A stretch of DNA of 64,000 bases from Primula veris (lineage: Eukaryota; Streptophyta; Magnoliopsida; Ericales; Primulaceae), in the NCBI GenBank assembly GCA_963682055.1, contig OY821745.1:27339342-27403341 (forward strand), written 5' to 3'. This document shows positions 46,130 to 56,722 of this stretch, in pieces. The notes under the pieces are model-generated. The model was not told the origin of the DNA. It searched no databases and saw nothing but the letters and a program-made list of their open reading frames with translations. Every line of letters begins with the position of its first letter. The first letter of the stretch is position 1. The position numbers were made by a program, and so were the translations under genes.

Positions 46130-48034
46130 TGAAAAAACGGTTAGTCCGAAGTTTTAAATACTGCTACGCGGTTTCAGTTGTAACTGAAAGTTTTTAGTTA
46201 TAACTGAAAGTTTCTGGCGAATTTAATAAATAAAACGTTGAACACGAGACGTTTGATCACGAAGTTTGACCGATTCTACATCTTTGGAGCACTTGCTCAG
46301 ATTAATATGATATTGAGAAATGTTATAATATTTGACTCAAAACTTACAATATCATGACTCTCTCACGTATATGCATATCTCACATTGCTCCTATCTCTCA
46401 ACTATCACTCTTATCAATGATATCCCGCCATGATCTCTCTTGTTTTATATGTCTCTGTTATACAGCGGATGTTTGATATATATAATAATAATATCTACAT
46501 TGTAAGCACACACAAAATAGCAAAGGCTAGTGGGTTTTATATATATCATTTACAAAAGATCCTAAATTGATCAAATAGGAAAGATTTCCCAAATTTTCTT
46601 TCCTTATCTTCAATATTTTCCGACCATAATCTCTTTTGTTATCTTCAAAATCTTTGACTAAATAATAAAAATATTATATTTTCCTTCAAATCATCATATC
46701 TTGGTCAACGCGATTTAAGACCTTCTTGAATATATTTGACCGAATTTTGATCTCTAAGTTTATGTCCAACAGTTTCATTTGCAACTGAGATTGCAACTTA
46801 CACATGCAATTGATCATATCTTGATAAAAACAGTACACAATACGGGTGTGTATACTAAGATTTTATTATGCATATCTCAAACTATTTTTACCAATATGAT
46901 GACAAACAATGTGTCACTAGAATCTCGGATTTAGAACCTAACAATCTCCCCATTTGTCATTATTTTGGTAAAAACATTGAGACATGAAACCCATAATTAT
47001 CACCATAACTCATCCTGAATTTGAGCTTGTCATCCCTTTAGAATAATCTTCCATGCTGCTCGTTTTGTGCTTTAATGAAAACCCTCGATCTATATTTTCA
47101 TGATGCATAATTCCATCTACCTTTAATTCGAGACGGATTACGAAAATATCCCCTGTGCCTTATTAATTTCATATTCTCATAACACATGATCCTCACCAAG
47201 TATATCTGATATAAAACTATGATACCAATTGAAAAAATATTTAGTCCGGAGTTTCGAGTGTTGTTACGCGGTTTCAATTGTAACTGAAAGTTTCGGGCAA
47301 AGTTAATAAATAAAACACTGAACACGAGACGGTTGATCACGTGGTTTGACCAAGTCTACATCTTCGGAGCCATTGCTCATATTAATGTAATATTGAGAAA
47401 GTTTATAATGTTTAACTCAAGACTTATAATATCATGACTTCTTCACGTATATGCCTATCTCGCATTGCTCCTATCTCTCAACTATCACTCTTATCAATGG
47501 CATCCCGTCATAATCTCTCTTGTTTTATATGTCTCTCTTAGACATCGGGTTTTTGATATATAATAAGAATATACATTGTAAACACACACAAAATATCAAA
47601 GGCTAGTGGGTTTTATATATATCATTTACAAAAGATCCTAAATTGATCAAATAGGAAAGATTTACCAAATCTTTTTTCCTTATCTTCAAGATCTTCCCAC
47701 CATAATCTCATTACTTGTCTTCAAAATCTTTGACTCAATAATAAAAATATTATGTTATCTTCATTCTGAGTAACCTTCAAATCACCATATATTGGTCAAC
47801 ACGATTTTGGACCTTCTAAAATATATTTGACCGAATCTTGATATCTAAGTCTCTGTCCGCCAATTTCAGCTGTAACTGAGATTGAAACTTACACATACAC
47901 TTGCTCATATCTTGATAAAAATGGTACACAATACGGGTGTGTATATTGAGAGTTTATTATGGATAGCTCAAACAATTTTTACCAATATGATGACAAACAA
48001 TGTGTCACTAGAATCTCAGATTTTGGAACTATCA
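46130..48034 (-). mobile_element. Miniature LTR retrotransposon (TRIM/deletion derivative)
   Basis: Two related LTR-like copies of 814 bp (46130-46943) and 805 bp (47230-48034) enclose only 286 bp. Read on the minus strand, the LTRs run TGTTAGGTTC (or TGATAGTTCC) to ...TTTTTTCA. The 5' LTR is followed by ATTGGTATCATAG, a copia primer site, and the other LTR is preceded by AAATGGGGAGAT, a polypurine tract. Flanks are AGGTC and AGTTC (4 of 5 match). No protein domain fits between them. The element therefore keeps every cis signal and no gene. The LTRs have clearly diverged, so it is old. Confidence 0.7.
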
Positions 48035-49055
48035 AGTTCAACTAAATGAAGACCTAACCTTGTAGGATCGTGAGATTATCTGGTCCTTCAAAAGGAAATC
48101 AACCACCATCCATTTTACTACACATTTATCGGGATCTTATCTGTACATAGAAATATTATATGCATGTTGTTAGGTCTAGTTTACTGACCTTATTTAATTG
48201 TCATTGTTTTATTAATTGTTTATGTGCATTATTATATAAAAGTGCTACTAAACGTGAGGTAAGTTTATGTAGTAAATAGGTTGAGGTTTTAAAGGAAGTT
48301 GACTTAAAGATTTGATTAGAATCAGGACTGAATATGTAATAAAAGAATGATTTCAGAAAGATCTTCATGGGAGCTTAAGGCGTGGAACAAGCTTGGAAAG
48401 TTTGACAATGAAAATATCTTGCTTGGAGTCTAAGTCACTGAGTTACCTTGTATGAGGTTCAATAATATAACAAGTCAACAAGAGAAGATACATACAACAT
48501 CAATCAAGATATATTCGGTGAAGATATAGAATTCAGAAGATATAATTAGACTTGATTGATATTTAGTTGTAATCGTGCCTATAAATGGATAGATTATGTT
48601 ATTCTCTTGAGATTTTTTATTATTATTGAGACATAAACTTACAAAGAGCAAAATAGAGATTGGAAAACTTTATACTTTGAGAGAAACACTTCATAGGACG
48701 AGATCCTAGAGAGATTGATAGCTGATATGCTAGGCATGATTAGATAGGCAAGTACGTGAGTGAAGCTTAGTATTGTAAGATTTAAGTCTATTCATTGTTT
48801 CTTACAATATCAATATATAACTGGGTGAGTTCTCCGGAGACGTAGACACTAGGTTTAGGTCGAACTTCGTAATTAAATTGTGGTGTTCACTTACTTACAG
48901 TTTAATATTGATTCTGGTGTCAGTCACAAATTGAGTTATAACTAAAGATTAATTGATACACGTAACTGCACTTGAAACTAAGGCGAAGGTTATTTTTCAA
49001 GGTATCAGAGACTCACATCAAACCTACTTGGTGTGGATTATGAGTTTCAAGGATA

Positions 49056-50932
49056 ATGGAATCAGTTAGAGACGGAAGAAAACCACTTTTGCTGGAAGGA
49101 ATATCGAACTTTGGATTCTGGAAATTTAATATGAAAGCTCATATCAAAGCACTTGATGAAAAGGCATGGGATGTTGTTGTGGATGAATTTAAACCACCTA
49201 CTGTGGTAGAAGAAGGTGAAACTATTGCTAAATCTAAAGACAAATGGACTCTAGAGGAATTCAAGAAGACCAATTTTAACTCAAGAGCTCTATATGACAT
49301 CTTTAATGGGATTCAAGTTAATCAGTTCAAACTGATCTCTAACTGTGAAGAAGCAAAAGAAGCTTGGGATACACTGGTTGTAACTTTAGAAGGTACAACA
49401 AATGTAAATGCATCTAGACTATAATAAATCATGACAAGATTTGAGATGATTAGAATGAATAATGATGAAACCATTTGAAATTCCTATCCGCTGTTCTAGT
49501 TGCAGTTTTTTAGTTAGGTTCCAAGTGAGGTTGCAACCACAGTTGGAACCAAGTGTATTAATGGACAGAACTGTGAAAAGTTAAATGTACTTGAAATAAA
49601 TCACACGCACATTTAACAACGGAGTTCACCTAATTAGGCTACGTCTCTGGGGCACTTACCCAGATTATGATATTATAAAAAGCTTACAATATAAGATTCA
49701 AGTCTTAATGAAAAACTCTTAGACTCCCTCTAGGTTTTCCTGCCTATCTCTATATTGCTCCTACTCTATAACTATCACTTAAAAATCAATGGCATCCCAC
49801 CATTGTTTTCTTTTTAAAGCTCACTGTGTATTCTCTCAAGAATGGGTTCTTTATAGTTTAGAACACACAAACTTTTACAAGCTAAGTTATCAACTATATA
49901 ACCAAGTAAAAACAATCTTCTATTTTTAATGTCTTTTGTGATTGCTTTTGACTTTATTGATTGGCTTCAATCTTTCCAAGCATTGCGTGATTCTTCAGCG
50001 TGGATTGACTCCAATCATCTTTGGTTGATACTTGTTTAATAACAAGATTGATTGTAGGAGTTAGTCTTTTCCTATAACAAGAAAACATATAAAAAGACAA
50101 TATCTTTTAAAGATAATATCTTTAAATATACATATGAAACATTAACTCCATATTTCATTCAATCTTAAACATATCATACTGAGTTGATAAGGAACAAAGA
50201 TTGAAACAAGTGATAAATATTTGCATAAGAATAGAGATATAGATTTATCTATGTAAAGGAAACATAACTAATCTCTTTATATCTTTTAGCAAATCTTTCC
50301 TTACCACTTTGATATTCTCAGTAAAACGCATACTAACCCTTTAGAATCATATGAGAATATATCCTGCATAATTTAAAACAAATAATTATCATTAAAGAAT
50401 AGTTATGCAGATTTACAGAATTAGACAGAATTCTACAGAACAGCTGGTTGGAACCTGTGGTTGCAACTGAGGTTGCAACATTACTTGGAACCTCCAACGC
50501 TGTCTTAACATGTTGTAACTGAGGTTGCAACATTGCTTGAAACCTAACACTACTGTCTTAGTAGGTTGTAACTGAGGTTGCAACATTGCTTGAAACCTAA
50601 CACTACTGTCTTAGTGGGTTGTAACTGAGGTTGCAACAATGCTGGAAACCTATCAACACTGTCTTAGTACTTAACAAACAGTTAGGATTATTTAGTGAAA
50701 ACCAATAGACAACAATAAGTATTTAAACCAGAAAACTTGTCCTAACACCATTGAACCGTTCAATAAAGTGATTTGTGATATTGCAAATGATGCAGAAGCT
50801 CTCGATGACAAGTATTATGATGCAAAGTTGGTTAAGAAGACACTACTATCTCTTCCAAAATGATTTGAAATAAAGGTAATTGCGATAGAAGAGTCTGGTG
50901 ACTCGGAGAAAATGAAGTTGGAAGAGTTATAA
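49056..50932 (+). pseudogene. Broken copia gag (UBN2-type)
   Basis: Codons 1-122 read a copia gag N-terminus (LLEGISNFGFWKFNMKAHIKALDE, split here as LLEGISNFGFWK and MKAHIKALDE; then EEAKEAWDTL) and end at a stop at 49422. A further short stretch, MTRFEMIRMNNDET, runs into the solo LTR at 49476. Past the LTR (from 50753) the domain resumes with DAEALDDKYYDAKLVKK, LLSLPK, stop, FEIKVIAIEESGD and KMKLEEL. The insertion duplicated CCATT. Not functional. Confidence 0.7.
49476..50747 (-). mobile_element. Copia-type solo LTR inside gag
   Basis: TGAAATTCC...CCTAACA on the plus strand (TGTTAGG...TTTCA on its own strand), flanked by CCATT at 49471-49475 and 50748-50752. It is a close copy of 32453-33668. 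Its 50445-50660 part carries three tandem copies of a roughly 55-bp block with GTTGTAACTGAGGTTGCAAC and ACTACTGTCTTAG, more than the other LTR has. Confidence 0.85.
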
Positions 50933-50995
50933 ATGCGTTCAAATTTTACAGATTTTTTTGAACAAACACTTTAGAAATAAAATACTAAGTTGATT

Positions 50996-52209
50996 TATAA
51001 AAAAAAAATCGAAAAAAACTTACGAATACATATGAAAAACTCGAAAACCTGACAATTCGAACCTGGTAAAATTTGAACCCGTATATTTATAATCATGATA
51101 TATATTAAGGTTATTTTCTTTGTATCAACTGAATTTTGGTGATATGTCATAGTATGGTGGCATCGTGTATGTGGGTGTGTTATCTGTGTGTGCCTGTAAT
51201 AAGGTGTTAAATTAAGAACACATTTGCAAACGACATTATACATATGACGCGATCATTAAAAGTTGATCGATATGTAAAAGATCTGATTGTTACTAAAAGT
51301 TTGGTGCATCTTGTTAAGTGATATATATGTATACTGTAAGTTAGGATATTGTGTATAATCAATGCTTAACTGGTAGTTTTACCAACTTAGGAATTAGTTG
51401 ATTGTAATTTCATTGTTTCAGTCTTTTGAGTTTTGTTATAAACTGGGTCAGGTCCGACTTTTATTAATATAAATACTATTTTAATTAATAAAAAAAAACT
51501 GCATATGTTGCCCATTAAAGCATTTCACGAGCTTGTTTAAATATACCATGTACGCCGTCTGACTTTTAGCATGAAAAATTACAAAAATTTCATTATGGTT
51601 ATATGGGTATAAACACTCTTATATTAAAGAACCTTATATGAGTGATTATATATGTTATATTTAAAAGTTTGATGCTCATCTATATAATTGATGGGATGAG
51701 AGAAATTCGAAGCTAATATGGATATTTGTATGACTATCCTCTTCTATACAGTGAGCCGATATCTCGGAATATCTAATATTCGGAATTTTTTTTTACTCGA
51801 TAAATACAAATCAAAATAAAAACAAAATAAAATTCTAACTAAATAGTATCGAACTCATGATCTCCTATATTAACTACCAAACTACTCTAGCATTTATGCT
51901 ATTTAAACACATTATGAACAAAACTGACGTTTAATATTTTATTTGTATATACCAATTATATTAAAAATATAGTCTGGTGTTGCTCGTAATTTTTTTTCCG
52001 AATCAATTACCTAACACCTAATACTTACTCGACTTGGGTCTGCCCTGAATATGTGTGTGTGTAAGTGAAGGTATGCCTCATGAGTTTGGTTGCATAAAGA
52101 CACGTAACGACGTGTTCAAGGTCTGAGCTTATTCTAGAAGTCAAGAAAATAATTCTTCAAAAAATATTAGAAATAATATTCATTGGACTAAACAAAATAT
52201 CCATCGTCG
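50996..52209. other. Intergenic, no gene seen
   Basis: AT-rich. A short AACTAAATAGTATCGAACTCATGATCTCC block near 51836-51864 resembles the tRNA-like B-box region of plant SINEs but has no A box or tail that I can define. Confidence 0.4.
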
Positions 52210-52212
52210 GTT

Positions 52213-55200
52213 CACTACAAGAAAATGGTCAAATAACAACTAAAATTACCAACCGATTTACTAGATGAAAAACAATAATTGAATTTGCAACTGAAATGGT
52301 GTTACTAAATAATACCAATTGATTAATAACTAATAAATATTCAGTTGGTAAATAGCAACTGAAGAGTAACTCAAAAATATTGAGATAGTAACTAGCAACT
52401 GATTTGTAACTAACATTTTACTAGTAGCTAAATAGCAACTGAACAGTAACTAAAAAATATTCAGTTGGTAGTTAGCAACTGATTTGTAACTAATATTTTA
52501 CTAGTAGTTAAATACCAACTAATTTGTAACTGCTACTTTTCAATTGTTAAATAGCAATTGATTTTTAGACCCATTGTTACAAATTACCAATTAAAAAGGT
52601 TACTTAGGAATTTATGTTAACGTTTATTTTTTAATTGAATTACTAAGTAAATATGACCTGGAAATTTTATCCGCTTATGTATGTTTATTAAATTTATATT
52701 TGTTACGTATTTATTTTCGCCTATATATGTGATTGATCGATTTTATCCGCTTCAATATGTTGTTGTTCTTTAAGGATGTTATCAAATCTAACTTCTAATT
52801 TTTGAATAACTCTTACGACATTGAGGATATTTTACACATGGTGGGTAATAGGTTGAAGTAAAATATCTATCGTTATTCAGATTCTTCTTTTCTCAATATC
52901 TACTACAATATTGCTTGAAGACGAAGGTGTGTTAAATACTACAAGTTAGTGTAGGGTTGTGAACATATATTACACCTATAAATAACAAACTATTAGATAT
53001 ATAAATAATAACTATAATATATGTGTAACAATTACAACACAATACATGAGGTTATGACCTATGTAATATGACCAAATAAACTCATTTAATTATCATTGTA
53101 TTGGCGAATATCACTTCAAGAATCTAATTTACATTAAATAACTATTATCATTGTATTGGCGAATATCACTTTAAGACATTAAATAAATTATTAAAACATG
53201 TAAAATTATTGTGTCATTGTGGTGATTCTATACGATCAAGAGCGAGTAAACACATAATTGATCTTTCATAGCTCTTGAGCAATAACTATGTTTATGTTAT
53301 GAATTATGTTTAAATATCGTGTGAGAAATCAAATTTGTTTATTTTAATGTAGTCTAATAAATTGAATTAATGTTGTACTAACAAGTAAAAGAATCATGTA
53401 GTGTACCCAATTTATTGATTTTGGTATCGAGTGAAAGCCAATTTGAAGATTAAATTATACTTTCTTGTGTAAGGGTGTTATTTGGTGATATGCAATGTGT
53501 GTTATTTGTCAGTATTTCATATACGATAATCAATTGATAAAAAATTAAAAATTTAAAAGCAAAATCATATGTACTAAAATGTACTGACAATAAAAGTTTG
53601 GGCTTGATTACAAACTGTGAAAATAATACAAGGTCACACTTTGTATCCTGATAATATCTCATAAAACCTAAAAACACTGGAGAGTGAAGATGGAGAAAAT
53701 GCCACTGCCTCTCCTTCACCGCCACTGTAAAATGCTTACCCGTTTCAACAAATCTCGCTTCTTCTTTCTAGATCTAGGTATTTCATAGTAATATCTTTTG
53801 GTCTCTCGATTATTTCAGAGTCTTTCTCGATAACGTTTTTCTAGATCTAGGGTTCTTAAAGTCAGAAGTTTTTTTTTTTTTTTTTTGGGTTAAGGTTTTC
53901 TTAGTCAGATTAATTGTGTAAGATATCATGGAGAATTTAAAAGAAAAAGGGGGCAAATCTATCGTACATAGGTGCATTGGTTGGGGGTAAGTTAGATTTA
54001 GGGGAAATTGATGTTCTAGACTTCGATCTAACGCCTTGTGATAATCAGGTAAAGGATTCTTTTCCTGCTATTATTATTTTTCTGATTTAGAGATTAATAA
54101 GTCTGTAGAACCTTTGAAATTTACTTTAATTGCTATCCAAGATTGATGTTATCAGATATTATACTGTTAATTATTGGGGATTGAAGCATATTCTTATTGT
54201 TGGCCTTGTGGATTATAGACACTTTATGATTAAATTTAATGATGAAACATATTGGGGATTGAAGCTTATTCTTCTCTCTCTCTTTGATTTTGAGTATGCG
54301 GATTTTGTAGTTGATGGGTTTATGTGAGGCATAGCAAAGTAATGTTCATCTAACTTATGTGTAGCAAAATTAGTTCTGAAATACCACAAAAAGCTCGAAC
54401 CTCAAGGTTAAGGGGGTCCAACCTTTAAGCAAAATGTTTGATAGGCTGAACTTAAAACCTATTAGTTTTCATTTAGAATGGGGTATTCAACAACTGTAGT
54501 TGATTTTTTTAGCGGTTGGTCATATAGGTTTGAGCAACAAATAGGGGTTCATAGAGCTTTAAGCTCGAAGCATCAACTTTTTTGCTGGTCAACTAAGAAC
54601 AGCTGCAATATTACATTCTGAAGACAATTACTAAGAGTAGATAAAGAAAACAAAGATTAATTTATATAACCAAACAAGACCTAAAATTTATAATTTATAT
54701 GTTGTATGTGACAACTTTGAGTTTGTACAATTAAGCTATTAACTGACATCCCACATGTTTAACTTGGTTTTTGATGCTCTTTTTAATGACTTAACTTAAG
54801 GACATATCACATTTTTAAAATGATCTTTATTATCTGCCTCATTAAAACTTAATAACATTGAAGTGTGATATGATGCGTACACATATAATAATGGCTTAGT
54901 TTTAATCATAATTTTCTGCAATTTATATGAATTTGTGTTTTTTTTTAATATTTACGAGAATCCAAATTGCTGTTTAGTCTTCATCAATGGATAATAGTAG
55001 AACTTTGGATAATAGTAAGTAGTAAATCGTAGTGGTAAATTTAAAGAACAAAACTTGTCATTTTACTGGGTCTTAGTTAGTTAGCCTATTAATTGATAGT
55101 ATATGCAAGTCTTGGTAATTTATTTTGGTGCAGAAAGAACCAAGTCCAATTTCGATTTATTTTTACTTAACAAGATGATTTTATCCTTGACACTCAATAT

Positions 55201-55848
55201 GAGTTACTATTTGAATTTAAGTTTGAAAATTTTGATGATCATATATAAAAAGGCATATTCTAAATAATGCTATTTCAGAATATATTATAGCCTTAAAAGC
55301 TTATTCTTGATGTATTATTATCATATTTTAATAGAACCTTGGAAAATCGTATTTGACTTGGCAGTTCATCTCTTTTGAGAGCAGGAACGGTTAGTTTGAT
55401 GAAATCAACGTAAGAGAATGCTTACACTTGCAAAATTTTAAGATAGTTATTTGTTTAATCTATTGTTTGATTCATTGTTAGTGTTTGTGTTTTTCAGAAG
55501 CATTTCTTGTGGGAGTGAAGCGAAGAAACTGTTATTGGTATGGGCTTGGAGACAAAGGATTTGAAGGCATACATTTCCTTAGTGTGCAACATCCGACATA
55601 GCGTCGACGAGCTGCTTTGGTCAAAAGGAGTAGTGCGCAATTGGCATTGTGGGGAAATTTCTGAGTTCTAAAAAGCGTTACAAAGTCTTGTTGGCTATTG
55701 CAAGAAGGTGTATACATATATATAAATGTGACTATACAATTTTGAGAAGAGTTTTGCCTCGACCTCACTGTTGTAATATTGTTGGGGTTGAATCTTTATT
55801 TATAATAAAATTAATGATTTGAAAAATGGTATTATTATTGTTGTTATT

Positions 55849-55932
<84 letters not shown>

Positions 55933-56300
55933 TTGTTTGAACAATTGCAAAATAATAATTTAGTAACTGATACTTTATATAGTCGGTTACTATTTTGCAA
56001 CTGACATGTTAGTTGTACTTTTGTAATTATATATTCAGTTGCTATTTTATAACTGACGCTTCAGTTACAGATTGTTAACTAACACACCAACTAACTTTGT
56101 AGTTGCTAAATACCAACTGGTGCACAATTAAGTTGCTAAATTTGCAACTGATACACAATTCAGTTGGCAAAATTTTACCAACTAGGCTTTTAATAACCAA
56201 TGTGGTAGATGGTAAATCAGTTGCTATTAGGAGTTTAGCAACTGATTTTGGTGTTTGCCAATTGATTTTTCAGTTACTATATCAACATTTTCTTGTAGTG
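52213..56300. mobile_element. 4.1-kb CACTA-type element, no transposase seen
   Basis: The left end is CACTACAAGAAAATGGTC and the right end, on the opposite strand, CACTACAAGAAAATGTTG. GTT flanks both sides (52210-52212, 56301-56303), the 3-bp duplication of CACTA transposons. About 400 bp at each end is filled with subterminal repeats of AGCAACTGATTTGTAACTA / TTAGTTGCTA type, the usual transposase-binding arrays. The interior (about 52.7-55.8 kb) shows no transposase motif. It includes a T-run, a 65-codon frame at 54130 and a GTT/ATT microsatellite. It is therefore non-autonomous or carries unrecognised cargo. It ends 422 bp before the OSC start codon. Confidence 0.8.
55830..55934. repeat. 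ATT/GTT trinucleotide microsatellite
   Basis: About 105 bp of ATT and GTT repeats inside the CACTA element. The poly-Asn, poly-Ile and poly-Val frames on both strands come from this array and are not genes. Confidence 0.9.
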
Positions 56301-56460
56301 GTTGTGGTGGAAGAGTCGTATAAATAAAGGTTTCATTCCACATTTGTAACTAAGCCAAAAGAATAAGAAAACTATATAATAAAAAGTATTTCCCCTTTTT
56401 TATTTACGTTTCCGTACCCTCTTAGACTTACCGGTCTCTTTAAATATTTCCAACAAAATG

Positions 56461-56505
56461 AACAAACTACAACATAATGTGGAAGCTTAAGGTAGCTTAG
56501 GGGAA
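56461..56505 (+). repeat. Duplicate of OSC leader and first seven codons
   Basis: AACAAACTACAACATAATGTGG continuing to GGAAGCTTAAGGTAGCTTAGGGGAA matches 56707-56751 (around the real ATG) over about 45 bp with few changes. The copy encodes MWKLKVA and then a stop at 56498-56500, because GAG became TAG. If transcription starts above it, it is an eight-codon upstream frame. Confidence 0.8.
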
Positions 56506-56587
56506 CATGTCTATACTACAGTACTACTATACAACTTTAACACAAGTTTACCTTTGAGATCACATTCTTTTTTTTCATTTTCACTCC

Positions 56588-56603
56588 TATAAATGTATAA
56601 ATA
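56588..56603 (+). promoter_or_regulatory. Candidate TATA box of the OSC gene
   Basis: Two overlapping matches, TATAAAT and TATAAATA, about 120-135 nt before the start codon. Confidence 0.5.
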
Positions 56604-56722
56604 CGTAAATAAATTTCCATAATCACCAGGCTATGATTTATTATTGCGTTTCTGTTTATTAATTATTTCATATATTTCAGGGAATTTCACCTTGATAGAG
56701 AAAATAAACAAACTTTAACATA

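Larger units (their letters stand above)
48168..50995 (+). mobile_element. Truncated Ty1-copia element with nested solo LTR
   Basis: The 5' LTR (48168-48999, 832 bp, TGTTAGGTCT...TTTTTCA) is followed by the primer-site relic GGTATCAGAG and a gag start at 49056. A 1,272-bp solo LTR interrupts gag at 49476. Sequence after about 50940 loses similarity and no protease, integrase, RT or 3' LTR follows. LTR ends and primer site resemble those of the minus-strand miniature element just upstream, so the two are probably related. Confidence 0.7.
56301..56722 (+). promoter_or_regulatory. OSC upstream region
   Basis: Only 422 bp separate the CACTA end from the OSC start codon. TATAAATGTATAAATA at 56588-56603 is the best core promoter and predicts a leader of about 90-100 nt. 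A duplicate of the leader and first codons lies upstream at about 56461-56505. No other cis element is certain. Confidence 0.5.

Noticed and set aside
55765..56004. Open frames of poly-Asn, poly-Ile and poly-Val on both strands
   Set aside because: They are translations of the ATT/GTT microsatellite.
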